This document shows, in pieces, positions 44,676 through 53,984 of a stretch of 64,000 bases of DNA. Origin of the DNA: JBBROS01 sp965260935 (GTDB lineage: Bacteria; Pseudomonadota; Alphaproteobacteria; Acetobacterales; Acetobacteraceae); NCBI GenBank assembly GCA_965260935.1, contig OZ253374.1:248001-312000 (forward strand), read 5' to 3'. Numbering within the stretch: the first letter of the stretch is position 1; every line of letters starts with the position of its first letter. Under the pieces are notes generated by a model, which ran no database searches, was not told where the DNA came from, and saw only the letters and a program-made list of their open reading frames with translations. A program made the position numbers and the translations under genes.

Positions 44676-46463
44676 ATGAAGATGACCACCGAGGAAGCTT
44701 TCGTGAAAGTCCTGCAAAAGCACGGCATCGAGCACTCCTTCGGCATCATCGGTTCCGCGTTCATGCCGATTTCTGACCTGTTCCCGAAGGCGGGCATCAC
44801 GTTCTGGGATGTGGCCCACGAGACCAACGGTGGCCTGATCTGCGACGGCTACACGCGCACGACGGGCAAGGTCGCGATGGCTATTGCCCAGAACGGTCCT
44901 GGCGTCACTGGTTTCGTAACGGCGATCAAGACGGCCTACTGGAATCATACGCCCATGCTGCTCGTCACCCCGCAGGCGGCGAACCGGACGATCGGCCAGG
45001 GCGGCTTCCAGGAAGTCGAGCAGATGGCGCTGTTCCGCGACATGGTCTGCTACCAGGAAGAGGTGCGCGACCCCGCGCGTGTCGCCGAGGTGCTGAACCG
45101 CGTCATCCTGAAGGCCAAGCGTCTGTCGGCCCCGGCGCAGATCAACATCCCGCGCGACTTCTGGACCCAGGTCATCGATGTCACGCTGCCGGAGGTCGTG
45201 GAGTTCGAGCGCCCCTCGGGCGGCGCAAACGCGATCGCGCAGGCGGCGAAGCTGCTGTCCGAGGCCAAGTTCCCGGTCATCCTCTCGGGCGCTGGCGTCG
45301 TCTTGGCCAGCGCGATCCCGGACTGCGTGGCTCTGGCGGAGCGACTCGATGCGCCGGTCTGCAATAACTACCAGCATAACGACAGCTTTCCCGGCAGTCA
45401 TCCGCTCGCTGTCGGCCCGCTCGGCTACAACGGGTCGAAGGCGGCGATGGAACTGGTGGCGAAAGCCGACGTGGTCCTGGCGCTCGGCACGCGTCTGAAC
45501 CCGTTCTCGACCCTGCCGGGTTACGGCATCGATTACTGGCCCAAGGACGCGAAGATCATCCAGGTCGATATCAACGCCGATCGGATTGGCCTGACCAAGC
45601 CGGTGACGGTCGGCATCTGCGGTGATGCCGGGATGGTCGCGCGTGCCCTGCTGGCGCAGTTGAGCGAGGCCGCGGGCGGCCAAGGGCGCTCGGAGCGGAA
45701 GGCGCTAATCCACCACACCAAATCCGCCTGGCTGCAAAACCTGTCTAGCATGGACCATGAAGAGGATGATGAGGGCACGACCTGGAACAAGGACGCGCGC
45801 ACCCGCGATCATGACCGCATGTCGCCGCGCCAAGCCTGGCGGGCGATCCAAGCCGGCCTGCCGCATGACGCCATCATCTCGAGCGACATCGGCAACAACT
45901 GCGCGATCGGCAACGCCTACCCGACCTTCGACCAGGGCCGGAAATACCTGGCACCCGGCCTGTTCGGCCCATGCGGCTACGGTTTCCCCTCGATCATCGG
46001 TGCCAAGATCGGTAACCCTGCCACGCCCTGCGTCGGGTTCGCGGGAGACGGCGCGTTCGGCATTTCCATGAGCGAGATGAGCTCGATTGGCCGCGAGGAG
46101 TGGCCGGGAGTCACGATGGTGATCTTCCGCAATTATCAATGGGGCGCGGAGAAGCGCAACTCGATCCTCTGGTATGACGACAACTTCGTCGGCACCGAAC
46201 TTGATCCGCACCTAAGCTATGCTAGAATCGCTGAGGCATGTGGGTTCAAGGGAGTTGTGGCCCGGACGCAGGATGAACTCACGGCCGCGCTGAAACAGTC
46301 ATGCGGGGATCAGAGGCAGCGCATAACAACGTTCATCGAAGTCATTCTTAACCAGGAACTCGGCGAGCCGTTCCGCCGCGACGCAATGAAGAAGCCGGTC
46401 ACTGTCGCTGGCATCTCGCGTGAGGACATGCGGCCACAACAAGCGGCCTTCGCGGCCGAGTAA
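44676..46463 (+). CDS. xsc: Sulfoacetaldehyde acetyltransferase
   Basis: The product has 595 residues from ATG 44676 after an aaagga ribosome site. It is a thiamine-diphosphate enzyme with the N-terminal Pyr domain (HGIEHSFGIIGSAFMPISDL, HETNGGLICDGY), a central domain, and the PP domain with GDGAFGISMSEMSSIGREEW and NYQWGAEKRNS near residues 455-490 for ThDP-Mg binding. The family splits sulfoacetaldehyde with phosphate into acetyl phosphate and sulfite. Neighbouring pta, acylating dehydrogenase and sulfite dehydrogenase genes agree fully. It is the key desulfonation step, in the cytoplasm. Confidence 0.96.
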   Translation: MKMTTEEAFVKVLQKHGIEHSFGIIGSAFMPISDLFPKAGITFWDVAHETNGGLICDGYTRTTGKVAMAIAQNGPGVTGFVTAIKTAYWNHTPMLLVTPQAANRTIGQGGFQEVEQMALFRDMVCYQEEVRDPARVAEVLNRVILKAKRLSAPAQINIPRDFWTQVIDVTLPEVVEFERPSGGANAIAQAAKLLSEAKFPVILSGAGVVLASAIPDCVALAERLDAPVCNNYQHNDSFPGSHPLAVGPLGYNGSKAAMELVAKADVVLALGTRLNPFSTLPGYGIDYWPKDAKIIQVDINADRIGLTKPVTVGICGDAGMVARALLAQLSEAAGGQGRSERKALIHHTKSAWLQNLSSMDHEEDDEGTTWNKDARTRDHDRMSPRQAWRAIQAGLPHDAIISSDIGNNCAIGNAYPTFDQGRKYLAPGLFGPCGYGFPSIIGAKIGNPATPCVGFAGDGAFGISMSEMSSIGREEWPGVTMVIFRNYQWGAEKRNSILWYDDNFVGTELDPHLSYARIAEACGFKGVVARTQDELTAALKQSCGDQRQRITTFIEVILNQELGEPFRRDAMKKPVTVAGISREDMRPQQAAFAAE

Positions 46464-46580
46464 TACCAACGCGCCTTGGCGCGGGGCATTTCGCCGCTCC
46501 CGCACCCAAATTATGCGTCTTCAATGGCTTCGGAGCAGTTTTCCTGGCGCAAGCCACGAATGCCTGCTTCAGGAAGCGGC

Positions 46581-47444
46581 CTACAACGTCTTCGTTGCAA
46601 GCTCGCGGCCGATGTATTGCGCCAGGTAATCGGCCACTTGCGAAATGCCTCCCGGCCGCCGATGCAGGACTAGCTCGACCGGCGGCAACGGCGGTAATCC
46701 ATCACCGCGGCCCAGCCGGCGAACGCCCCTGGCTAGTGCACAGGATGGGAATACCGAGACCGCAAGGCCGGCCAGGACTGCGGCTTGCAGCCCAGCGATG
46801 CTGTCGCACACCGACCGGATCGACCAGGCCCAGCCATACCCGCCCAATGCTTCCAGCGCGCGCTGCCGATACACGCTGCCTTGCGGCAGCAACGCAAGCG
46901 GTAGGGGATCGACGCGTTCGACCCTGCTGTTCAGTCCAGCAACCCAGACGATCGGTTCCTGGCGAATCAGTTCGCCTTGCTTAAAATCCGGCTGGTTGGT
47001 CATCAGCGCGACATCCAAGTCACCCTGTAGCAGCGCCTCATGCAGGTGAACGCTGCGGGTGCAACGGAGCTGGATCTCGATGTCGGGATGGGCACGCGAA
47101 AAACTGCCAAGGACTTCGGGAAGTATGTAGGCGGCGTAGAGGTCAGGTGTCCCCAATGTCACGGTGCCCGTCACGTGGCGGCTGGTCAGGCGGCTGCATG
47201 CTTCATTGTTCAGCCGGATAATGGCCCGTGCGTATTCGAGCAGGATTTCACCGTCGGCGGTCAGCACGATGTGGCGGCGGTCGGATGCGAACAGCGCGCA
47301 GCCAAGCCGTTCCTCCAATCGCCCGATCTGATGAGTGATCGCGGGCTGGGTCCGTCCGACCTTCCTGCCAGCCGCTGTCAGGCTGCCCGTATCGACGATG
47401 GCGACAAACGTGCGCAGCAAGCCAATCCCAAGGTCAGAGTACAT
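46581..47444 (-). CDS. sauR: LysR-family regulator, probable sulfoacetate-gene activator (SauR-like)
   Basis: The product has 287 residues from ATG 47444. HTH: GSLTAAGRKVGRTQPAITHQ. The effector domain starts GTVTLGTPDLYAAYILPEVL. It is convergent with xsc and divergent from the MFS/dehydrogenase/ligase operon at 47601. In Cupriavidus necator the sulfoacetate genes are sauRSTU with a LysR regulator, which this layout mimics. The symbol is by context only; direct sequence identity is not tested. Confidence 0.8.
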   Translation of the reverse strand: MYSDLGIGLLRTFVAIVDTGSLTAAGRKVGRTQPAITHQIGRLEERLGCALFASDRRHIVLTADGEILLEYARAIIRLNNEACSRLTSRHVTGTVTLGTPDLYAAYILPEVLGSFSRAHPDIEIQLRCTRSVHLHEALLQGDLDVALMTNQPDFKQGELIRQEPIVWVAGLNSRVERVDPLPLALLPQGSVYRQRALEALGGYGWAWSIRSVCDSIAGLQAAVLAGLAVSVFPSCALARGVRRLGRGDGLPPLPPVELVLHRRPGGISQVADYLAQYIGRELATKTL

Positions 47445-47600
47445 GCATTAATGTCCCGAATGAGACCGATGCAGGTTATGAATTTTATTTAGCCCTTGAT
47501 CGAACCTAATGCTAGGGCCCGTTCTGGAGCGGCAATGCTCCCGGGCTGGTCGGACGGCGGATCAACCGTTGCCGACGGACGAAACAGGGAGGGGGAGTCC

Positions 47601-48893
47601 ATGAGAATCCGCCACGTTGCCAGTCGCTCGGTTCTGCTGATCATCTGCTTGATGTATTTCATCATGTACGTTGACCGGGTGAACATCTCGACTGCCGCGC
47701 CGCTGATCCAAAAAGATTTGGGCCTGTCAGCGACGGAGCTGGGGCTGATCTTCTCGGCGTTCGCCTATCCCTACGCATTGTTCCAGCTTGCCGGCGGTTG
47801 GCTGGGCGACCGCCTCGGGCCTCGTTTGGGTCTCACTCTTTGTGCCGTCCTCGTCGCGGTGTCGACCATTCTCACCGGCTTGGCCGGCGGCCTCGCAACC
47901 TTGTTCGCAGCCCGACTGGTCTTGGGTCTCGGGGAAGGCCCGGCGTTCTCGACCGCGACACGCGCACTCAGCAACTGGACACGGCCAGACCAGCGGGGAT
48001 TTGCCCAGGGGGTTACCCATTCAGCTTCCCGCCTGGGCAATGCGCTCACGCCGCCGCTGATCGCCGCGATCGCCGTCGCTTACTCTTGGCGGGCCTCGTT
48101 CTACGTCCTGGGGGGGATCAGCCTCGTCTGGGCAATCGCGTGGTTCGCATACTTCCGCGATGACCCGCGCGCGCATAGCGGTACGACCGCGAGCGAGTTG
48201 GAAGGCCTGCCGCCTGCCACCGTGGTCGCGACGCGTAAGAGCATCCCCTGGGGGCCACTGCTGCTACGTATCCTGCCCGTGACCCTAACAGACTTCTGCT
48301 ATGGCTGGATTCTCTGGCTTTACCTCAACTGGCTGCCGTCGTTCTTTCAGCACGAGTATAGCTTCGCCATCAAGCGGACCGCGATGTTCGCGGCCGGCGT
48401 GTTCCTGGCGGGCGTGATCGGCGACACAGTGGGCGGTGTAGTAAGTGATTTGATCCTGCGGCGCACCGGCGACGTCGGGCGCGCGCGCGTTGCCGTCATC
48501 GTGACCGGCTTCCTCGGCTCGTTCTGCTGCATGTTGCCAATCGTGTTCGTCCACGACATCGTCATCGTCTCCGTATGCCTGAGCCTCGCGTTCTTCTTCA
48601 CCGAGCTGATTGTGGCACCGATCTGGGCGGTACCGATGGACATTGCTCCGGAGTTCGCGGGGGCGGCCAGCGGCTTCATGAACTTCGGGTTCGGAATAGC
48701 CGGCATCGTCTCGCCGGTAGTGTTTGGTACGCTCATTGATTTCACGGGCCGTTGGGACGTTCCGTTCATTGGCTCGTTAGGTTTCCTGCTGCTGGGCGCG
48801 GCATTGGCCTTCACGATCAAGCCGGGCCAGCGTTTTATCCCGCTCGGCGGCGCGGATGCCGTGGTGGCGCGGCCAGCCAAATTTGTCCATTAG
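47601..48893 (+). CDS. sauU: MFS transporter, probable sulfoacetate uptake carrier (SauU-like)
   Basis: The product has 430 residues; ATG 47601 follows a gggag site. It has twelve membrane segments and the anion:cation symporter-type features YVDRVNISTAAPLIQKDLGL in TM1, GWLGDRLGPRLGLTL, and GLGEGPAFSTATRALSNWTR in TM4. It resembles hexuronate/phthalate-type ACS carriers, as the known SauU does. It lies 16 bases before the dehydrogenase gene and heads the operon. It likely imports the sulfonate with protons. Confidence 0.85.
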   Translation: MRIRHVASRSVLLIICLMYFIMYVDRVNISTAAPLIQKDLGLSATELGLIFSAFAYPYALFQLAGGWLGDRLGPRLGLTLCAVLVAVSTILTGLAGGLATLFAARLVLGLGEGPAFSTATRALSNWTRPDQRGFAQGVTHSASRLGNALTPPLIAAIAVAYSWRASFYVLGGISLVWAIAWFAYFRDDPRAHSGTTASELEGLPPATVVATRKSIPWGPLLLRILPVTLTDFCYGWILWLYLNWLPSFFQHEYSFAIKRTAMFAAGVFLAGVIGDTVGGVVSDLILRRTGDVGRARVAVIVTGFLGSFCCMLPIVFVHDIVIVSVCLSLAFFFTELIVAPIWAVPMDIAPEFAGAASGFMNFGFGIAGIVSPVVFGTLIDFTGRWDVPFIGSLGFLLLGAALAFTIKPGQRFIPLGGADAVVARPAKFVH

Positions 48894-48909
48894 TTCTGGA
48901 GATCCGGCG

Positions 48910-50334
48910 ATGAACGTGACTCTTCCTCTCACCAACGCCTTATCCGGCGCGCATGAGATCATCGATGCGCTGATGGCCCGCGCGCGGACGGCGCAGGACG
49001 CCTTTGGCCACGTCACGCAGGAGCGCGCCGATGAAGCGGTGCGCGCCCTGGCCTGGTCGCTGTACAACCCTAAGCACGCGCGCACTCTCGCCGAGCTGGC
49101 CGTCGCCGATACCGGCCTCGGCAACGTCGCCGACAAGGTCATCAAGAAACAGCGTAAAACCTTTGGCACGCTGCGCGACCTGCTGCGGGCCAAGTCGGTT
49201 GGCGAGATCGAGCGCGACGACAAGCGCGGCATCGTCAAATTCGCCAAACCCATGGGGATCATCGGCGCGGTCACGCCCTCGACCAACCCCGGTGCCACGC
49301 CGGTCAACAAGGCGATGATGGCCATCAAGGGCCGCAACGCCGTGATCATCGCGCCTTCGCCGCAGGGCTACAAGACGACGGCGCTCGCGGTGGACTACAT
49401 GCGCGCCGAGCTGGAGCGCATCGGCCTGCCCGGCGACCTGGTGCAAATCCTGCCCGCCCCCGTCAGCAAGGAGCTGACCCAGGCGCTGATGGAAGCTGTG
49501 GACCTGGTCGTCGTCACCGGGTCGCAGGATAACGTGCGCCGGGCCTACTCGAGCGGGACGCCGGCGATCGGCGTCGGCGCGGGCAACGTGCCCGTCATCA
49601 TCGACGAGACCGCCGACCTCGACGCGGCGGCCCGCAAGATCTGCGCCTCCAAGACGTTCGACAACGCCACCTCGTGTTCCTCCGAGAACGCCGTCGTCAT
49701 CGTCGAATCCGTCTACGACGCCGCGATCGAGGCGTTGCAGCGGGCCGGCGGTTTCCTGGCGGATGGCGCAGCCAAGCCCCGAGTCCAGGATGAGCTGTGG
49801 AAGAAGGGCAAGCTCAACCGCCGCCTGATCGCTAAGGACATGCCCGTGCTGGCCGAAGCCTTCGGCCTGCCGCAGGCCGCGGGATCAAAGTTCCTTATGG
49901 TCGAGGAGACCGGCGTCGGTCCCGGTTATCCGCTCTCGGGCGAGAAGCTGTCGCTGGTGCTGACAATCTATCGCGCGCCCGACTTCGCCGCGGCCACCGA
50001 GAGGGTGCGCGAGATCCTTGACTTTCAGGGCCGGGGCCACTCGCTGGGCCTGCACACGACCGACCTCGACCGCGCCTACAAGCTGGCCGAAGATTTTCCC
50101 GTCGTGCGCGTGCTGGTCAACTTTGCCCACACGTTCGGCAACGGCGGCGGGTTCGACAGCGGGCTGGAGTTCACGCTGACCATGGGCTGCGGCTCCTGGC
50201 AGAAGAACAGCATCTCGGAGAACCTCAGCTACAAGCACTTCCTCAACATCACCCACCTCGTCATGCCGATCCCCGAGGACAAGCCGTCCGAGCAGGAGCT
50301 GTTCGGGCCGCATTGGGACCGTTACGGGCGGTAG
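48910..50334 (+). CDS. sauS: CoA-acylating sulfoacetaldehyde dehydrogenase
   Basis: The product has 474 residues from ATG 48910. It is an ALDH-superfamily acylating dehydrogenase with MGIIGAVTPSTNPGATPVNK, the cofactor loop VVVTGSQDNVRRAYSSGTPA and the catalytic Cys at about residue 256 in NATSCSSENAVV. The C-terminal GCGSWQKNSISENLSYKHFL is typical of the acylating subgroup. It would reduce sulfoacetyl-CoA to sulfoacetaldehyde with NAD(P)H, feeding Xsc. Placement between the carrier and the CoA-ligase genes supports this. Acetaldehyde dehydrogenase activity is the alternative. Confidence 0.9.
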   Translation: MNVTLPLTNALSGAHEIIDALMARARTAQDAFGHVTQERADEAVRALAWSLYNPKHARTLAELAVADTGLGNVADKVIKKQRKTFGTLRDLLRAKSVGEIERDDKRGIVKFAKPMGIIGAVTPSTNPGATPVNKAMMAIKGRNAVIIAPSPQGYKTTALAVDYMRAELERIGLPGDLVQILPAPVSKELTQALMEAVDLVVVTGSQDNVRRAYSSGTPAIGVGAGNVPVIIDETADLDAAARKICASKTFDNATSCSSENAVVIVESVYDAAIEALQRAGGFLADGAAKPRVQDELWKKGKLNRRLIAKDMPVLAEAFGLPQAAGSKFLMVEETGVGPGYPLSGEKLSLVLTIYRAPDFAAATERVREILDFQGRGHSLGLHTTDLDRAYKLAEDFPVVRVLVNFAHTFGNGGGFDSGLEFTLTMGCGSWQKNSISENLSYKHFLNITHLVMPIPEDKPSEQELFGPHWDRYGR

Positions 50335-50340
50335 CGGGGC

Positions 50341-51468
50341 ATGGACCTCGAAGAGCACGCGGCCAAAAGTCTGGTCCTCGCGCCTTTCGGCGTGGCGACG
50401 CTGCAAGGCCGCGTTTGCGCCACCGCAGAAGAGGCGGCGGCGGCGGTCAAGGCAACAGGTGCTTCCGTGGTCAAGGCGCAGGTTCCCACCGGCAAACGCG
50501 GGAAGTCGGGCGGCATCAAGATGGCTGATACGCCGGAACAGGGGGCGGACGCGGCCCGCGCCATCCTCGGCATGACGATTGGCGAACATCGCGTGGAGCG
50601 CGTCCTGGTCGAGGCCCGGGCGGCGATCGCGCGCGAGTTCTACGCCGCCGTCCTCCCCGACATCGGCGCCCGCAGCCCTCTGGTGCTGTTCTCGACCGAG
50701 GGCGGCATGGACATCGAGGAGATCGCCGCCGAGTATCCAGAGGCGATCCGGCGTTGCCTGGTCGATGTCACCGAGGGCTTTTCCGAGGCCGATGCCCGCG
50801 CCATGCTCGACGGGCTCGGCCTGGGCGAGAGCGAGGAACCGGTCGCCGCGATCCTTGCCAAGCTGTATCAGGCCTACCGCGACAGGGATGCCGAGCTTGT
50901 CGAGGTTAATCCACTGGCCGTCCTCGATGACGGCTCCGTCGTCGCACTGGATTGCAAGTTCACCCTCGATGACGCGGCGGCGGACCGCCAGCCCGAGCTG
51001 GCCGCCGCCGCATCTCCGCCCCGGCTGACGCCGTTGGAGCAACGCGGCGCCGAGAACGGACTGAAGTTCATCCAGCTCGACGGCAACGTGGGCGTGCTCG
51101 CTAACGGCGCCGGGCTGACCATGACGACGATGGACGTCATCGACCATTTTGGAGGCCGGCCGGCGAACTTCCTGGAGATCGGCGGCGAGGCCTACACCAA
51201 AGCCGAAATCGCGCTCGACCTGGTGCTGTCCAACCCAGGCGTCAAAACCCTGGTCGTCAACTTTTGCGGCGCCTTCGCCCGCACCGACGTGATGGCGGAC
51301 GGCCTCGTGCGCGCCTGGGACATCCTACGGCCGACCGTGCCGGCCTTTTTTTCGATCCACGGCACCGGCTCCGAGGCCGCCGTCAAGCTCGTGCGCGAAC
51401 GGCTCGGGATCGAGCCATACGATTTGATGGAAGACGCCGTCCGGGCGGCGGTAGAGGCGGCGCGATGA
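50341..51468 (+). CDS. SucC-like ATP-grasp subunit of an ADP-forming acyl-CoA ligase (probable sulfoacetate-CoA ligase)
   Basis: The product has 375 residues from ATG 50341, six bases after the dehydrogenase stop. The ATP-grasp domain starts MDLEEHAAKSLVLAPFGVAT and has VVKAQVPTGKRGKSGGIKMA, VEVNPLAVLDDGSVVALDCK for Mg, and the ligase domain with NGAGLTMTTMDVIDHFGGRP. It overlaps the alpha-subunit start (ATGA). It is shorter than and diverged from housekeeping SucC. In this operon it should activate sulfoacetate to sulfoacetyl-CoA with ATP, where Cupriavidus uses the AMP-forming SauT. Confidence 0.85.
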   Translation: MDLEEHAAKSLVLAPFGVATLQGRVCATAEEAAAAVKATGASVVKAQVPTGKRGKSGGIKMADTPEQGADAARAILGMTIGEHRVERVLVEARAAIAREFYAAVLPDIGARSPLVLFSTEGGMDIEEIAAEYPEAIRRCLVDVTEGFSEADARAMLDGLGLGESEEPVAAILAKLYQAYRDRDAELVEVNPLAVLDDGSVVALDCKFTLDDAAADRQPELAAAASPPRLTPLEQRGAENGLKFIQLDGNVGVLANGAGLTMTTMDVIDHFGGRPANFLEIGGEAYTKAEIALDLVLSNPGVKTLVVNFCGAFARTDVMADGLVRAWDILRPTVPAFFSIHGTGSEAAVKLVRERLGIEPYDLMEDAVRAAVEAAR

Positions 51469-52364
51469 TCTACCGCGGCGGCCAATCGGTGCTCGTCCAA
51501 GGCCTGACCGGCAAGCAGGGAACGTTCTGGGCGGAGAAGATGATCGGCCAGGGCACGAAGGTCGTCGCCGGCGTCAACCCGAAACGGGCCGGCCAGACTC
51601 ATCTCGGCCTGCCGCTATATGCATCCGCCGTGGAGGCGACGCGGGTCACGCCATGCGACGTCTCGGTCGTGTTCATTCCGCCTGCCATGGCGCGGGACGC
51701 GGTAATCGACGCCATCGACGCCGGGGTGCGCACGATCGTCCTGCTGACCGAGCACATTCCAGCCCGCGACGTCATCGACATCCACGCCCGCCTGCGCCGG
51801 TCGCAGAGCCGCGTCATCGGTCCGAACACGGCGGGGGTCGTGACCCCGGGCGAGGGCTTCGTCGGCATCATGCCCGGCCATAACCCGAACGTGTTCCAGC
51901 CCGGCCGCGTCGGCGTCATATCGCGCAGCGGCAGCCTTGGTACGCTGGTCTGCCTCAACCTCACCCGCGCCGGGCTCGGGCAGTCGGCCTTCATCGGCGT
52001 CGGCGGCGACCCCATGATCGGGACCACGACCCGCGACGCGCTCGAAGCGCTCGACCGCGATGCGCGCACCCGAACGGTCGCGCTATGCGGCGAGATCGGG
52101 GGCGCTATGGAAGAGGACGCGGCGGACTACGCGCGCGGCATGGAGAAGCTGGTCGTGGCCTTCATCGCCGGTCGCTCGTCGCCGCCGGACAAGAAAATGG
52201 GTCATGCCGGAGCGATTGTGACCGGGGGTCGGGGCGGCTATGCGGCCAAGCGCGCGGCGCTGGAAGCCGCAGGCATACGGGTCGTTGACACGCCGAATGA
52301 GATCGTGGCGGCGCTGGCGGACGTGCCGGACCATCCAAATACACAGGAGAAATCGATGTCATGA
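51465..52364 (+). CDS. SucD-like CoA-binding subunit of an ADP-forming acyl-CoA ligase (probable sulfoacetate-CoA ligase)
   Basis: The product has 299 residues from ATG 51465. The CoA-binding Rossmann domain has VLVQGLTGKQGTFWAEKMIG and GVNPKRAGQTHLGLP. The ligase domain has VISRSGSLGTLVCLNLTRAG. The phosphorylated His is at about residue 247 in MGHAGAIVTGG. Partner of the preceding gene. Its last codons overlap the sorA start. All catalytic elements of the SucD family are present; substrate preference is inferred from the operon. Confidence 0.87.
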   Translation: MIYRGGQSVLVQGLTGKQGTFWAEKMIGQGTKVVAGVNPKRAGQTHLGLPLYASAVEATRVTPCDVSVVFIPPAMARDAVIDAIDAGVRTIVLLTEHIPARDVIDIHARLRRSQSRVIGPNTAGVVTPGEGFVGIMPGHNPNVFQPGRVGVISRSGSLGTLVCLNLTRAGLGQSAFIGVGGDPMIGTTTRDALEALDRDARTRTVALCGEIGGAMEEDAADYARGMEKLVVAFIAGRSSPPDKKMGHAGAIVTGGRGGYAAKRAALEAAGIRVVDTPNEIVAALADVPDHPNTQEKSMS

Positions 52365-53599
52365 GTGCTGCTTCCTTGCTTCTCTCATCGTCGCGGCGCT
52401 CGCTTATCCGGATGGCTGGCCTTGCCGGGTTGGGCTTGGCAACCGCGCCCGCCCTGGCGGACACGGAGATGCAGTTCTCCCCGCCGCTGCCGGGCGGCCC
52501 GAATGGACGCCCGCTCACCACGACCTACCCGACGAAAAGTCAGATGATCCTGCAGCGTACGCGCCCCCCGCTGCTTGAGACGCCGTTCGAGGTGTTCGAC
52601 CAGGGCGTGTTCACGCCCAACGACCAGTTCTTCGTACGCTGGCACTGGGCCGACATCCCGACCGAGATCAATGCGGACAGCTTCCGCCTCGCCGTGCGCG
52701 GCCACGTCAACCAGGCGCTCTCGTTGTCGCTGCCTGATGTTCTCGCCCTGCCGCGGGTAGAGCTGGCCGCGGTCAACCAATGCTCAGGCAACTCGCGCGG
52801 CTATTTCCAGCCGCGCGTGGCGGGCGGGGAGTGGGGCAACGGCGCGATGGGGAACGCCCGCTGGACCGGGGTGCGGCTCAAAGACGTGCTCGACCGCGCC
52901 GGGGTGAAAGCCGGCGCCGTGCAGGTGCGCTTCAACGGCCTGGACCAGCCGGTCGTCCCGGACGGGCCGGATTTCATGAAGTCGCTCGACGTGGACCATG
53001 CTCGCGATGGGGAGGTGATAATCGCCTACGCCATGAACGGCGAGCAGCTCCCGCTTTTGAACGGTTTTCCGCTGCGCCTCGTGGTGCCGGGATGGTTCTC
53101 GACCTACTGGGTCAAAATGCTCAGCGACATCGAAGTGTTGGATAAGCCAGATGACAACTTCTGGATGGCCAAGGCCTACACGATACCCGATACCCCGAAC
53201 GCGAGCGTCAGACCGGGCGAGGCGGGTTACAAGACGGTGCCGATCAGCCGTATGGTGCCACGCTCCTTCCTGACGAACGTCAGGCCGGGCGATACGGTTC
53301 ACGCCGGCGCGCCGAAGCAGGTCCGCGGCATCGCCTTCGGCGGCGACACGGGCATTGCTAAGGTGGATTTCTCTGCCGATGGTGGAACGACGTGGCAGGT
53401 GGCGCAGCTCGGCCCGGACGAAGGCAAGTATAGCTTCCGGCGATGGCAGGCCGAGTTCACCCCCCCGGCACGAGGCAGCCACATCCTGATGGCCCATTGC
53501 GTTAACAGTGACGGATTGGCCCAGCTCAGCGAACCGCGATGGAATCCGGGCGGTTACATGCGCAACGTCGTCGAGGCCATCCCCGTTAACGCGATCTGA
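52361..53599 (+). CDS. sorA: Sulfite dehydrogenase molybdopterin subunit SorA
   Basis: The product has 412 residues from ATG 52361. A twin-arginine signal (SSRRSLIRMAGLAGLGLATA, cleavage after about residue 34) indicates export folded with cofactor. The sulfite-oxidase Moco domain has the Mo-ligating Cys at about residue 141 in NQCSGNSRG. The C-terminal Mo-co dimerisation domain has FGGDTGIAKVDFSADGGTTW. It oxidises the sulfite released by Xsc to sulfate in the periplasm and passes electrons to SorB. It overlaps the ligase gene by four bases. Confidence 0.94.
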   Translation: MSAASLLLSSSRRSLIRMAGLAGLGLATAPALADTEMQFSPPLPGGPNGRPLTTTYPTKSQMILQRTRPPLLETPFEVFDQGVFTPNDQFFVRWHWADIPTEINADSFRLAVRGHVNQALSLSLPDVLALPRVELAAVNQCSGNSRGYFQPRVAGGEWGNGAMGNARWTGVRLKDVLDRAGVKAGAVQVRFNGLDQPVVPDGPDFMKSLDVDHARDGEVIIAYAMNGEQLPLLNGFPLRLVVPGWFSTYWVKMLSDIEVLDKPDDNFWMAKAYTIPDTPNASVRPGEAGYKTVPISRMVPRSFLTNVRPGDTVHAGAPKQVRGIAFGGDTGIAKVDFSADGGTTWQVAQLGPDEGKYSFRRWQAEFTPPARGSHILMAHCVNSDGLAQLSEPRWNPGGYMRNVVEAIPVNAI

Positions 53600-53611
53600 A
53601 AGGACCAGGCC

Positions 53612-53977
53612 ATGCTGCGATCTGGCAAAGCGCTTACTGTCATTCTCGCCCTTGCCGCCGTTCTGACGCCGCTGCGCGGCTACACGCAAACACGAGATCA
53701 ATCCAAAGCTGATGGGCCCCCGCTCGTTCTGAAATCGGTCAGCATTGATTTGCCGACCGGCGATCGCACGTTCGCGGCTGGCCCTGGTTCCGACGCAATC
53801 AATAGTAACTGCCTCACCTGCCACTCGGCCGGTATGGTCCTTCACCAGCCAGTCTTGTCAAAAGAAGCTTGGAATGCCGAGGTCCACAAGATGATTACTG
53901 TTTATAAAGCACCCGTCGCCGCTGAGAGCGTGCCGGAGATTGTTGCTTATCTGTATCAAATTAATGGCAAGAAATAA
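53612..53977 (+). CDS. sorB: Sulfite dehydrogenase cytochrome c subunit SorB
   Basis: The product has 121 residues from ATG 53612, twelve bases after sorA. It has a Sec signal of about 25 residues and a single c-type haem site CLTCH at residues 67-71, with Met candidates in VHKMITVYKAP. The size and position fit SorB, the electron acceptor of SorA. The gene is intact; an IS630 element begins only 8 bases after its stop. Confidence 0.92.
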   Translation: MLRSGKALTVILALAAVLTPLRGYTQTRDQSKADGPPLVLKSVSIDLPTGDRTFAAGPGSDAINSNCLTCHSAGMVLHQPVLSKEAWNAEVHKMITVYKAPVAAESVPEIVAYLYQINGKK

Positions 53978-53984
53978 CTTCATA

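Noticed and set aside
50341..52364. TCA-cycle succinyl-CoA synthetase
   Set aside because: It lies inside a sulfonate operon between an acylating dehydrogenase and sulfite dehydrogenase, overlaps both sucD-like and sorA starts, and no sucAB or mdh lies nearby.
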